64,000 nt of DNA from Thermodesulfitimonas autotrophica (GTDB taxonomy: Bacteria; Bacillota; Desulfotomaculia; Desulfotomaculales; Ammonificaceae), in NCBI RefSeq assembly GCF_003815015.1, contig NZ_RKRE01000002.1:620001-684000 (forward strand), written 5' to 3'. The notes under the pieces were generated by a model, which saw only the letters and a list, made by a program, of their open reading frames with translations, did not search any database and was not told the origin of the DNA. Shown here in pieces: positions 18,742-26,984 of this stretch. Position numbers and translations under genes: made by a program. Positions within the stretch are counted from its first letter, which is position 1, and each line of letters starts with the position of its first letter.

Positions 18742-20196
18742 TTACCCCACCACACGCAAAGCCGGGCGGTCAACCCCTTCTTCCATCCCGTGCACCGGAA
18801 CGCCTTTCTCTTTGAGCTTTTCAAGGTAATTGGCCACCTCTTCGGTTACCTCTTCCCCCGGCACCAGCACCGGGATCCCTGGCGGCGCCGGGGCCACCAC
18901 CGCCGCGCTCACCCGGCCCACCGCCGCTTCCAGGGGCACGCTCTCCGCCGGAGCCAGCCATGCCTCCCGCGGGGAAAGCCGCAGGGGCGGCGGCGCCGGG
19001 AAGAAGAGCCGCGCGCCGCCCGCACCGCGCCCGGCACGGGCCACCGGGTGCTGCGCGAGGACCGCCTCTACCGCCCGCGTTAGCGCCTTTATCTCCTGCT
19101 TTCCGTGGCCCGGGCTTAAGAGGAGCACCACGTTAGCAAAATCCGCCATTTCTGCTACCACGCCGTGGCGCCGCAGAAGCCTGGCCGCCTCGTAACCGGA
19201 CAGCCCCGCGGCGCCGAAATTGAGAACCAGCCGGGTCGGATCGAGGCTGTAGCCCTCGCCCGCCGCGGCGAGGACCGCTACCGCCTCAAAACGGCGGAGC
19301 GCCCGCCGCGCCTCGGCTGCAAGGGAGAGAAGCCGTCGGCAAAGACGTTCCCCTGAAAGCGCAAGCTGCCGCCGCGCCGCGTCAAGGGAGGCGAGCAACA
19401 GGTAGGATGGGCTGCTCGTCATCACGAACTGGAGGGCCTGCTGCACCCGCGGCGGCGAAAGCCGCCCGCTCCCGAGGTGGAGCCAAGCAGCCTGGGTGAG
19501 CGCGCCGGCCCGCTTGTGCACGCTTTCCACCGCCGCGTCGGCGCCACACGCTATCGCCCCCGGCGGAAGCGCCGGATGGCGCCCGAAAAGAACGCCGTGC
19601 GCCGCATCGACCAGCAAGGGCAGCCCCCGGGAGTGGGCCGTAGTGGCTACCGCCCGGAGGTCAACCGCCACGCCGTAGTAATCCGGGTAAAGGGCAAAAA
19701 GCGCCCGGGCATCAGGGTAGCGCGCAAGAGCCGCCGTGTAGGCGGCCGCCGGGGGCGGTAACGGGATACCGAAATCCGCAAGGTGTCGCACCGGCAGAAA
19801 GACCGGCGCGGCGCCGCTCAGCACCAGCGCCGCCACCACCGACCGGTGGACGGCGCGGGGCAGGATGACCCTCTCCCCCGGTCCGAGAGCGGCCAAGAAC
19901 ATCGCCAGCACGCCCGCCGTGCTCCCGTTGGTCAGAAAGAAGGTTTCCTTTGCGCCCGCAAGCGCTGCCGCCAGTTCCTGCGCGCGCCGGATCACTCCGG
20001 AAGGCGCGTGGAGATCGTCAAGCCCCGGAACCTCCGTGAGGTCCGCCGCGAAAACCGCGCGGCCCCACCATTGGCGCAACACCGGTGGAGCCGCCTTCCC
20101 CTGAAAATGCCCCGGCGTGTGAAAACCGGCAGAGATCCTGCCCGCGTAGCTCTTTAGCGCCTCAACCAGCGGGCAGCGTGCCTGGAAATCAGCTAT
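18742..20196 (-). CDS. Orn/Lys/Arg decarboxylase family protein (YaaO type), probable AUA start
   Basis: PLP-dependent fold-type I decarboxylase; the cofactor-binding lysine lies in VESVHKRAGA and DAAHG is the PLP-ring Asp motif. Substrate (arginine, lysine or ornithine) cannot be assigned. The N-terminal family motif FHTPGH is encoded upstream of the first standard start (GTG at 20082), and no ATG, GTG or TTG precedes it in frame. An ATA at 20196-20194 has GGAGG nine bases upstream and yields a protein of about 484 residues, so I infer an AUA start overlapping the porB stop. Same neighbours (tmk, holB) as Bacillus yaaO. Confidence 0.85.
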   Translation of the reverse strand: MADFQARCPLVEALKSYAGRISAGFHTPGHFQGKAAPPVLRQWWGRAVFAADLTEVPGLDDLHAPSGVIRRAQELAAALAGAKETFFLTNGSTAGVLAMFLAALGPGERVILPRAVHRSVVAALVLSGAAPVFLPVRHLADFGIPLPPPAAAYTAALARYPDARALFALYPDYYGVAVDLRAVATTAHSRGLPLLVDAAHGVLFGRHPALPPGAIACGADAAVESVHKRAGALTQAAWLHLGSGRLSPPRVQQALQFVMTSSPSYLLLASLDAARRQLALSGERLCRRLLSLAAEARRALRRFEAVAVLAAAGEGYSLDPTRLVLNFGAAGLSGYEAARLLRRHGVVAEMADFANVVLLLSPGHGKQEIKALTRAVEAVLAQHPVARAGRGAGGARLFFPAPPPLRLSPREAWLAPAESVPLEAAVGRVSAAVVAPAPPGIPVLVPGEEVTEEVANYLEKLKEKGVPVHGMEEGVDRPALRVVG

Positions 20197-21127
20197 ACAG
20201 GGTTTCCTCCTTCTGCAGCCGCTCCCATTCGCGGTCGATCTCTTCTTGAAACTGCCTGATAATCCATTCGTTCTCCGGCTTAAAAAGATGCTTGAACCTT
20301 CCCTGGGTTTTTAGAAACTCTTCAACCGGCTTTTTCTCCTTAGGCTTGAAGGTTATCTTTGTGACCCCGTTCTCCACTTCGTAAAGGGGCCAGTAGCAGG
20401 TTTCCACCGCCAGGCGGCTCAGCATTATAGCGTCGTCCGTGCGGGTGCGCCAGCCGCGGTTGCAGGGAGACAGGATGTTGATGAATTTCGGGCCCTTAAT
20501 CGCGAGGGCCTTGCGCACCTTTTTCATCAGGTCGGCCCAGTGGCTTGGCGCCGCCTGCGCCACATACGGGACGTTGTGCGCCGCGATAATCCTGGTGAGG
20601 TTTTTGCGGCGCTGCAGTTTTCCCGGAATCGCGCTCCCCGCCGGGCTGGTCGTCGTCTCAGCACCGAGCGGAGTAGCGCTCGAGCGCTGGATACCCGTAT
20701 TCATATAGGCTCCGTTGTCGTAACAGACGTAGAGGAGATCGTGCCCCCGCTCCATAGCCCCGGAAAGACTCTGGAGTCCGATGTCGTAAGTGCCGCCGTC
20801 GCCGCCGAAGGCAATAAACTTGATCTCCCGGTCGATTTTGCCCTTTTTCTTCAGTGCCCTATACATCGTTTCCACCCCGGCGAGCGTGACCGCGGCGTTT
20901 TCGAAGGCACTGTGGATCCACGGGACCCGCCAGGCGGTATAATCCTGAATGCAGGAGGCAACTTCGAGGCAACCGGTTGCGTTAGCGAGAACCAGCGGGT
21001 AATCGGCCGCCGCCAGGAGCACCATCTTCGCAACGATGGCCGCACCGCAGCCGGCGCAAAGCCGGTGCCCGGAGGTGAAAAGCGGCTCCTTTTTCGCGAG
21101 TTCCTTTAGTTTCAGTTCCGTAGCCAT
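20189..21127 (-). CDS. porB: Pyruvate:ferredoxin oxidoreductase, beta subunit
   Basis: Thiamine-diphosphate-binding subunit of a four-subunit 2-oxoacid oxidoreductase that decarboxylates pyruvate to acetyl-CoA and reduces ferredoxin. The TPP motif GDGGTYDIGLQ...NGAYMNTGIQ and the cluster cysteines in LCAGCG, TGCLE and SPCNRG are visible in 312 residues. Last of porC-porD-porA-porB, one base after porA. Its last codons contain the ribosome site for the decarboxylase. Pyruvate is the likely substrate from gene order and subunit type; a related oxoacid is possible. Confidence 0.93.
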   Translation of the reverse strand: MATELKLKELAKKEPLFTSGHRLCAGCGAAIVAKMVLLAAADYPLVLANATGCLEVASCIQDYTAWRVPWIHSAFENAAVTLAGVETMYRALKKKGKIDREIKFIAFGGDGGTYDIGLQSLSGAMERGHDLLYVCYDNGAYMNTGIQRSSATPLGAETTTSPAGSAIPGKLQRRKNLTRIIAAHNVPYVAQAAPSHWADLMKKVRKALAIKGPKFINILSPCNRGWRTRTDDAIMLSRLAVETCYWPLYEVENGVTKITFKPKEKKPVEEFLKTQGRFKHLFKPENEWIIRQFQEEIDREWERLQKEETLYS

Positions 21128-21128
21128 C

Positions 21129-22307
21129 TTACTCCCTCACTCCGATATACTCTTTTGCCACCCGTACCCTGCCCGTCCGGGCGATCTCCACCAGTTCGTT
21201 CAGCACCGCTGCGGCGTGGTCCGGTAGGAAGTCCCTACCGCCGAGCCCGTAAATCTTGTTGATAACCACGGGCCGCTCGGCAAGCGGGTAGAGGGCCGAA
21301 GCGATCTCCATGAAGACGGGACCGTAACCGCCGAACGAGTCGGCCCGGTCCAAAACCGCCACCGCTTTAAGCCCTTTGAGGGCCGCCGCAACCTCTTCAT
21401 AAGGGAAGGGACGGAAAAGGCGCGGTTTTAAAAGGCCCGCCTTGACGCCCCGCTCCCGAAAAGCGTCAACCACGTCTTTTGCCGTCCCGGCCGCCGAGTT
21501 AAGGATTACCAGCCCCACCTCGGCATCGTCGAGCCGGTAGGCTTCGAAGAGGCCGTACCGCCGGCCGCTAATCCGGGCAAAATCTTCGGCAACGCCAAGG
21601 ACAACGTCTTTGACCTTGGTCATCGCTTCGTGCTGGGCACGTTTGTATTCGTGGTACTCGTCGGGGAGGATGAGCGGACCGTAACTCTTAGGGTGGTCAA
21701 GATCGAGCAGGGGGTTTAAGGGCTTGTACTCGCCGACAAAACCCTTAACCACGTTGTCTTCGAACAACTCCGCCCGCTGGATCGAGTGACTGATGATAAA
21801 GCCATCGTAACAGACCATCACCGGCAGGCGCACGTCCATGTGCTCCGCGATCCGCACCGCCTGGATCATATTGTCGTAGGCTTCCTGAGCATTCTCGGAC
21901 CAGAGCTGGACCCAGCCTGCGTCGCGGGCGCCCATCGCGTCCGAGTGGTCACCGTGGATATTGAGCGGCGCGGAGAGTGCCCGGTTCACCACAGCCATAA
22001 AGATGGGCAGGCGCATACCGGCAGCCACGTAAAGCATCTCCCACATGAGGGCCAGCCCGGGACCGCAGGTCGCCGTGGCCACCCTGCCCCCCGCAGCGGC
22101 GGCGCCGATGCACGCGCTCATCGCGCTGTGTTCACTCTCGACCAGGATCAACTCCGTATCCACCTTACCGTTGGCCACAAAGGCGGCAAACCGCTGCATC
22201 AGCTCCGTCTGGGGCGTAATCGGATATGCCGCGCAGACGTCCGGGTTAATCTGCCGGAGCGCTTCGGCAACAGCTTCATTTCCCGTTACGGCACCTACCC
22301 TCGCCAT
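21129..22307 (-). CDS. porA: Pyruvate:ferredoxin oxidoreductase, alpha subunit
   Basis: Contributes to substrate and TPP binding. N-terminal GNEAVAEALRQINPDVCAAYPITPQTEL and the HSAMSACIGAAAAGGR block are typical of the alpha subunit; 392 residues is normal. The start codon overlaps the porD stop (single shared base), showing tight coupling with porD upstream and porB downstream. Confidence 0.95.
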   Translation of the reverse strand: MARVGAVTGNEAVAEALRQINPDVCAAYPITPQTELMQRFAAFVANGKVDTELILVESEHSAMSACIGAAAAGGRVATATCGPGLALMWEMLYVAAGMRLPIFMAVVNRALSAPLNIHGDHSDAMGARDAGWVQLWSENAQEAYDNMIQAVRIAEHMDVRLPVMVCYDGFIISHSIQRAELFEDNVVKGFVGEYKPLNPLLDLDHPKSYGPLILPDEYHEYKRAQHEAMTKVKDVVLGVAEDFARISGRRYGLFEAYRLDDAEVGLVILNSAAGTAKDVVDAFRERGVKAGLLKPRLFRPFPYEEVAAALKGLKAVAVLDRADSFGGYGPVFMEIASALYPLAERPVVINKIYGLGGRDFLPDHAAAVLNELVEIARTGRVRVAKEYIGVRE

Positions 22308-22600
22308 TACTTACTTTCCTCCTCCATGAAAATGGCCTTCTTCCCTTTCTTACCCGGACACTCAAAAGCGCAAATGCCGCAACCTTTACAGTAATCGTAA
22401 TCGAAGCCGGCCATCTTCCCATCTTTGACAATCACGGCCATATCGGGGCAGAAGAGCCAACAGAAAAGGCAGTGGCTGCAATTTTCCTCCACCCAAACCG
22501 GCCGGAAGGTCCGCCAGCTTCCCGTCTTAACCTCCCGCGCGTTTCCCGCGTCGAGGATCACCGCTCCGGGAGGGAGTTCCCGCCAGCTTTTCGCCTTCAT
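22307..22600 (-). CDS. porD: Pyruvate:ferredoxin oxidoreductase, delta (ferredoxin) subunit
   Basis: Electron-transfer subunit with two 4Fe-4S motifs: CSHCLFCWLFCP and CKGCGICAFECP, each CxxCxxCxxxCP, within 97 residues. Passes electrons from the TPP site to free ferredoxin. The start overlaps the end of porC by four bases. Confidence 0.95.
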   Translation of the reverse strand: MKAKSWRELPPGAVILDAGNAREVKTGSWRTFRPVWVEENCSHCLFCWLFCPDMAVIVKDGKMAGFDYDYCKGCGICAFECPGKKGKKAIFMEEESK

Positions 22601-23172
22601 CCCTCTTTTACCTCCTCGTAGCCGCGCCTGACGGCGTTCAGGTTGCCCTCGATGATTTTTTCGGAGAATTTCTTCCCGAAGCTCTTCCGCACGTCCTCGA
22701 GGAGGTGCTCCAGGCTCACCAGGCCGGTCACCCTGACGACCGCGCCGAGCATGGGGGAATTCGGAAAGGCTTTGCCAATCGTCTCCATCGCAATCCTCGT
22801 GGCGTCAACCGTGAAGACCCGCTGCCCGGGCTTAGCACCCAGCTTTTGCCGGATCTCCTGCGGCTCCTTCGCCGTATTCACGATGAAGACCGCGTTCTCT
22901 GCCGCTCCTTCCGTGACGTCCACAGTGTCGAGCAGCGTCGCGTCGACCACGCTAACCACCTGGGGATTAAGCACCGGGCAGTGCATCCGGAGTTCCTTGG
23001 TACCGATCCGGTTGTAGGCCTTGAGCGGCGCCCCGGCCCTCTCCGGCCCGTACTCCGGAAAGGCCTGGACGAACCTGCCGCCGCTTAAGCACGCATCCGC
23101 CAGCACCTTGGCCGCCGTGACCGTCCCCTGCCCTCCCCTGCCGTGCCACCGGATCTCGACTGTATCCGCCAT
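22597..23172 (-). CDS. porC: Pyruvate:ferredoxin oxidoreductase, gamma subunit
   Basis: Structural subunit, beginning MADTVEIRWHGRGGQG, the family's conserved start, followed by FPEYGPERAGAP. The ATG at 23172 follows AAGGAGGGTCTTT, an ideal ribosome site, giving 191 residues. An in-frame extension upstream lies in the untranslated leader and is not part of the gene. First gene of the porCDAB operon. Confidence 0.95.
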   Translation of the reverse strand: MADTVEIRWHGRGGQGTVTAAKVLADACLSGGRFVQAFPEYGPERAGAPLKAYNRIGTKELRMHCPVLNPQVVSVVDATLLDTVDVTEGAAENAVFIVNTAKEPQEIRQKLGAKPGQRVFTVDATRIAMETIGKAFPNSPMLGAVVRVTGLVSLEHLLEDVRKSFGKKFSEKIIEGNLNAVRRGYEEVKEG

Positions 23173-23396
23173 AAAGACCCTCCTTATGAAAATTGACACC
23201 TTTGATTGACACCTCTGGATGAGTCTCTCCTGGTAACGCGCACCGGCTTCACAGTAAAGCCCGTCCCGCTCCGCTTCGCCCGGCACCCAACCGGTCTTAG
23301 CGTTTGCCCTGCTGCACCACGGTATGCGCAAGCTCCTGTCTGAGAGGCACGTGGCAGTTCTGGAAATTCATAGCAAGAGGTCTCTTTGTTGGTTCT
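23173..23396 (-). promoter_or_regulatory. Long 5' leader of the por operon, no recognised riboswitch
   Basis: About 215 bases between the candidate promoter and porC. It contains G/C-rich segments able to fold and a 24-codon open frame (about 23300-23371) without a ribosome site. A tandem GGTGTCAA repeat lies just before the porC ribosome site. I could not match it to any riboswitch family I know. Confidence 0.4.
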
Positions 23397-23425
23397 ATGG
23401 TACCGTAAAATAGAGGCAGCGTCAA
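23397..23425 (-). promoter_or_regulatory. Candidate promoter of porCDAB
   Basis: TTGACG (23420-23425) and TACCAT (23397-23402) on the minus strand, 17 bases apart, just after the bofA stop. The -35 box is good and the -10 box weak. Confidence 0.5.
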
Positions 23426-23429
23426 GCAA

Positions 23430-23699
23430 CTACGCCACAAAAATGGCCAGCAGCGTGAGCAGGATAAGCCCCGGCACCGGGAAAACGCCGGCCGTGAGCA
23501 TCGTCAAGGGGTTCACCGCGATATGGAGATTGAAGATCGCTCCTACCAGGTTCACCAGCGCCAGCAAAAGGCCCCCGACTACCAGCCCCACCAGAAGCCG
23601 TACCAGCAGCCGGAGCGGTGCGATAAGCGCGCTGCCGATGAGATACAGCCCCAGGAGCCCGATGCCCCCGAAAACGAGCATTTTCCAGTCCCAGTCCAC
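23430..23699 (-). CDS. bofA: Pro-sigma-K processing inhibitor BofA family protein
   Basis: Small membrane protein that in Bacillus holds the SpoIVFB protease inactive until the forespore signal. The 89 residues are almost entirely hydrophobic with three membrane-spanning stretches (about 8-28, 30-55, 65-88) and the family pattern NLVGAIFNLHIAVNPLT...FPVPGLILLTLL. Its place next to recR is the conserved Firmicutes position. The yaaL gene usually between recR and bofA is absent. Confidence 0.9.
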   Translation of the reverse strand: MDWDWKMLVFGGIGLLGLYLIGSALIAPLRLLVRLLVGLVVGGLLLALVNLVGAIFNLHIAVNPLTMLTAGVFPVPGLILLTLLAIFVA

Positions 23700-23830
23700 C
23701 GCTATCCCCCCTCACAGAAATCAGCTTCCGGGTATCCGGAGCCGGATTTAACGCCGGCCCCCCCGTTTACCCTCCGGGAATCGGGACAATCCCCTGCTAA
23801 GCTTATTCTGCTGGGGAGGAAATTTATGCC

Positions 23831-24427
23831 TTACCTGATCTGGCGCCGCCCCTGAATCGCACGCAGAATCGTTTCCTCGTCAGCAAACTCAATCTCTGCG
23901 CCTACCGGCAGCCCGTAGGCCAACCTGCTCACCTTCACTCCAAGGGGTTCAAGCAACCGCCGGATGTAAAGCGCCGTCGCCTCCCCTTCCGTGTCCGGCC
24001 CCGTCGCCAGGATAACCTCGGTAACTTCTCCTTTTTCGAGCCGCGTCAGAAGCTCCTTCAGCCGCAGTTTCTCCGGGCCGATCCCGTCAAGCGGGGAGAG
24101 GGCCCCGTGCAAAATGTGGTAAACACCCCGGAAGCCGCCCGACCGCTCAATCGCCAACAGATCCCGCGGCTCTTCGACCACGCAAAGGAGGCTGTGGTCC
24201 CGCGCCGGATCAGCGCAGATCTTACAGGGATCCACATCCGTAAGGTTGCCGCAAACGGAACAGTAAACGGTCGTCTCGCGGGCTTCCTTAAGCGCCGCAG
24301 CGAGCCGCTCCGCTTGCTCCCGGGGAGCGCTCAAGAGGTAAAGGGCCAGCCGCTGGGCTGTCCGCGGTCCGATCCCGGGAAGGCGCTTGAATTCCTCGAT
24401 GAGCCTGGCAACCGCCCGTGGGTACAA
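23831..24427 (-). CDS. recR: Recombination mediator RecR
   Basis: Binds DNA with RecF/RecO to load RecA at gaps. Helix-hairpin-helix at the N-terminus (RLPGIGPRTAQRLA), four-cysteine zinc finger C56, C59, C68, C71, then a Toprim domain (CVVEEPRDLLAIE). 198 residues, standard. Follows ebfC in the dnaX-ebfC-recR cluster. Confidence 0.97.
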   Translation of the reverse strand: MYPRAVARLIEEFKRLPGIGPRTAQRLALYLLSAPREQAERLAAALKEARETTVYCSVCGNLTDVDPCKICADPARDHSLLCVVEEPRDLLAIERSGGFRGVYHILHGALSPLDGIGPEKLRLKELLTRLEKGEVTEVILATGPDTEGEATALYIRRLLEPLGVKVSRLAYGLPVGAEIEFADEETILRAIQGRRQIR

Positions 24428-24460
24428 GGCTATAACCCTCCGAAAGCGCCGCGCGCGCCT

Positions 24461-24772
24461 TTAAAAAAGCCCTGGGATTCCGAGGCCCCCGGTGAGCTTA
24501 CCCATCTCCCGGGCCACCATCTCCCGCGATTCCCTTAGGGCCTCATTTACCGCGGCTACGATGATGTCCTGGAGCATTTCGACATCGTCCGGGTCCACCG
24601 CCTCCGGCCGGATCTCAAGGGCAACAAGCTCCTGGCGGCCGTTTACCACGGCCCGCACCGCCCCGCCGCCAGCGGTTGCCTCGGCCGTTTTCGCGCCGAG
24701 CTCCTCCTGGAGCTTAGCAATCTGGCCCTGCAGCTTCTGCACCTGTTTCATCATCTTGTTTACATCCATCAT
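24461..24772 (-). CDS. ebfC: Nucleoid-associated protein EbfC/YbaB
   Basis: Small DNA-binding dimer of 103 residues. The N-terminal coiled-coil (MMKQVQKLQGQIAKLQEEL) and the conserved centre VNGRQELVALEI...DPDDVEMLQDII identify the family. Nearly always between dnaX and recR, as here. It probably bridges or bends DNA near repair or replication sites. Confidence 0.96.
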   Translation of the reverse strand: MMDVNKMMKQVQKLQGQIAKLQEELGAKTAEATAGGGAVRAVVNGRQELVALEIRPEAVDPDDVEMLQDIIVAAVNEALRESREMVAREMGKLTGGLGIPGLF

Positions 24773-24859
24773 TCCTAGGCACCTCCCGTATCTTTACCCG
24801 CCTCCGGGCAGACTATAACGTGACTCCTGAACCGCACGCCGCCGTCTAGACGCCCGCAT

Positions 24860-26206
24860 CTATTTCCCTTTCCCAATAACCTCCATGCGCCAGCAGCCGC
24901 CGAAAAAGCGGCCTAAAACCTCCTCCACTACCGCCCTGTGCTCCTGCCGACCGAGAATCGCGCATATCTCTGGTTCCCCGGCAACCTGAAGGCACCGCCC
25001 GGAAACGGCTACCGGCCCGACGCGGCTCACGAAACCAAAAGTAACCGGGCGCAGGTCCTTTACCGCGCGGAGGATCTCCGGCCACACGGACCGCACCCGC
25101 TCGAGCGAAGGATCACCGGTATCCTCCGGGCGCGGTGCGTTTTCGGGGGTGGAGGCTTCCTTGTAGAGCGCCCGCACCACCGCCAGCTCCACCGGGAGCG
25201 TCTTGAGCGCCGCCACCCGGGACTCCTCGAGGGCGCGGCTTAATTCCTCGAGACAGCGGACCAGGCGCGGTGCCACCTCCTTCCCCGCCAGGATATGCTC
25301 CAGCATCTCCTCCCGAAGGAGCGCCAGCAAATCGCGCACGAAGAGCGTAATGTCCTTGCCCGCCTGGTCGATCTCCTGGAGAAGGCGGAGGGCCCCTGCG
25401 GCATCCCCCCGGCGGAGAAACGCCGCCATCTCCTCAAGCGCGCTCAGCCGCACTTTCCCCAACAGGTCGGCAACCGTCTCCTCCTCAACCTCACCCTCAC
25501 CGAGGGCCAGCACCTGGTCGAGGATGCCCAGAGCGTCCCGCAGGCTGCCTTCGGCCGCCTGGGCGATGAGCTTCAGGGCCGCGGGCGTCGCCTGACCCCC
25601 AGTTGCTTCCAGCACCCGCTCCAGGTGCCTGGTGATAAGCTCGGCCGCGATCCGGCGGAAATCAAAGCGCTGGCAGCGGGAAAGAATCGTGACCGGCATC
25701 TTGTGGGGCTCTGTCGTGGCCAGGATAAAATAGACCCGGGGCGGCGGCTCTTCGAGGGTTTTCAAGAGGGCATTCGCCGCCTCGGTGGTAAGCATGTGGG
25801 CCTCGTCGATGATATAAACCTTGTGCCGCGCCGCTACTGGCGCGAGCTTCACCCGCTCCCGGAGCTCCCGCATCTCGTCAATGCCCCGCCGGGAAGCGGC
25901 GTCGATCTCGAGCACGTCAAGTGCGGTGCCCGCGGTAATCGCCAGGCATTCCGGGCAGGTATTGCACGGCTCGGGCGCCGGCCCGTTTCCGCAGTTGAGG
26001 GCCTTCGCCAGGATGCGCGCGGTGCTCGTCTTCCCCGTTCCCCTGGGACCGGCGAAAAGTAAAGCGTGGGCCACCTTCCCTTTTTTTAGGGCGTACCTTA
26101 AGGTCCGGGTTACGTGCTCTTGGCCGACCACCTCTGCAAAACGTTGCGGCCGCCACTGCCGGTAGAGCGCTACTGGGATTCTATCTGCCCCTTCGCTCAT
26201 TGTCAC
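24860..26206 (-). CDS. dnaX: DNA polymerase III subunit gamma/tau
   Basis: Clamp-loader motor and replisome organiser. P-loop GPRGTGKTST (about 53-62), zinc module C...CNTCPEC after LNCG, DEAHML Walker B and the SRC-type sensor block (LSRCQRFDFRR). 448 residues is shorter than Bacillus DnaX, mainly in the tau tail. Downstream of SRP RNA and tRNA-Ser, upstream of ebfC-recR. Confidence 0.96.
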   Translation of the reverse strand: MTMSEGADRIPVALYRQWRPQRFAEVVGQEHVTRTLRYALKKGKVAHALLFAGPRGTGKTSTARILAKALNCGNGPAPEPCNTCPECLAITAGTALDVLEIDAASRRGIDEMRELRERVKLAPVAARHKVYIIDEAHMLTTEAANALLKTLEEPPPRVYFILATTEPHKMPVTILSRCQRFDFRRIAAELITRHLERVLEATGGQATPAALKLIAQAAEGSLRDALGILDQVLALGEGEVEEETVADLLGKVRLSALEEMAAFLRRGDAAGALRLLQEIDQAGKDITLFVRDLLALLREEMLEHILAGKEVAPRLVRCLEELSRALEESRVAALKTLPVELAVVRALYKEASTPENAPRPEDTGDPSLERVRSVWPEILRAVKDLRPVTFGFVSRVGPVAVSGRCLQVAGEPEICAILGRQEHRAVVEEVLGRFFGGCWRMEVIGKGK

Positions 26207-26331
26207 GCCTCTCGTCGCCCGTGATTAAAAAGTCTTTTCGGCGCCCGCCGCCGTACTCCTCTACAAAGCGCGCCAGAAAGAAAAAAGCTGCTATACGCCT
26301 TCACAGGAACGCTAAGCAGCATGGTAAACTT

Positions 26332-26599
26332 GGCCGTGCACCTGCCTTTGAGCCGCAGCTTCCGGTTGTACCCGCCGCAGGTAGCTCGGGCCAGGCACCC
26401 TCACGGCACCCGGAGGATTTCCCTTAGTGCTGCTTCCGCCAGGACCTGACACGGTTCAGGAAGCTCCGTCGCGCGAGACCCAACCGTCCTCACTCCTTAC
26501 GGGGGCCGCTACCACAAGCCGGGCCCGGGGGCAGGAATTCAACCCCGCTATAGCGGCTTGCGGGTACAGGGCACCGCTACCTCCCCGTTTAGCACGGCC
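26332..26599 (-). ncRNA. ffs: Signal recognition particle RNA, large (Alu-containing) type
   Basis: On the minus strand the S-domain signature GTCAGGTCCTGGCGGAAGCA and its partner GGGTGCCGTGAGGG are present. The Alu-like 5' part (GAGGTAGCGGTGCCCTGTA, later AGCGGGGTTGAATTCC) matches Bacillus/clostridial scRNA. The ends pair: GGCCGTGC at the 5' end with GCACGGCC at the 3' end, defining about 268 bases. Located between tRNA-Ser and dnaX, as in Bacillus. Confidence 0.93.
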
Positions 26600-26624
26600 A
26601 AACTTATTTGTCGCCAAGCCATCC

Positions 26625-26720
26625 GTTAGAAGTCCGCAGTTAATGGGCCCTTCCCGGAATCCGCGGCGCGAACTCCCCCCTCTATCTGCAGCTTCTAACC
26701 TCCGGCCCCTAACTTCTCAA
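26625..26720 (-). repeat. Heptamer-repeat element between tRNA-Ser(GGA) and SRP RNA
   Basis: Minus strand: AGAAGTT, AGGGGCC, GGAGGTT, AGAAGCT heptamers directly after the tRNA, a GC-rich centre, then a right arm with GACTTCTAAC complementary to the left arm. Same family as the elements at about 28.6, 28.8, 29.05 and 63.55 kb. Confidence 0.6.
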
Positions 26721-26721
26721 A

Positions 26722-26814
26722 TGGCGGAGAGGGTGGGATTCGAACCCACGAGACAGGGTTTGCCCGTCTACTCGCTCTCCAGGCGAGCGCCTTAGTCCAC
26801 TCGGCCACCTCTCC
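26722..26814 (-). tRNA. tRNA-Ser (anticodon GGA)
   Basis: Cloverleaf with acceptor GGAGAGG/CCTCTCC, discriminator G, encoded CCA, anticodon loop CTGGAGA and the long variable arm expected of a serine tRNA. Reads UCC/UCU. First gene of a unit with SRP RNA and dnaX. Confidence 0.96.
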
Positions 26815-26860
26815 GCCTGGACTTTTATCCCCGGTACTTTTAAGCTACCGGCGCTTTTCT

Positions 26861-26889
26861 ATTATATGCTCCCGCGCCCTAAATTTCAA
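26861..26889 (-). promoter_or_regulatory. Sigma-A-type promoter of the tRNA-Ser-SRP RNA unit
   Basis: TTGAAA (26884-26889) and TATAAT (26861-26866) on the minus strand, 17-base spacer, about 47 bases upstream of the tRNA. Confidence 0.85.
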
Positions 26890-26984
26890 GCTCTACAAGC
26901 GGCAGAGCAGCTGTACCCTTTATCCGGGGCACGCCGTATGTTAGAGTAATAAGTAAGCTTCTTGGGGAGGAAAGAGGTAGAGCC

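Noticed and set aside
23186-23331. In-frame upstream extension of porC
   Set aside because: It lies in the leader, whereas an ideal ribosome site precedes the ATG at 23172, where family similarity begins.
23173-23396. Cobalamin-type riboswitch upstream of porC
   Set aside because: Fragments such as GAAGCCGGTG and CAGGAGAGAC resemble parts of the consensus, but the order is wrong and the other core boxes are missing.
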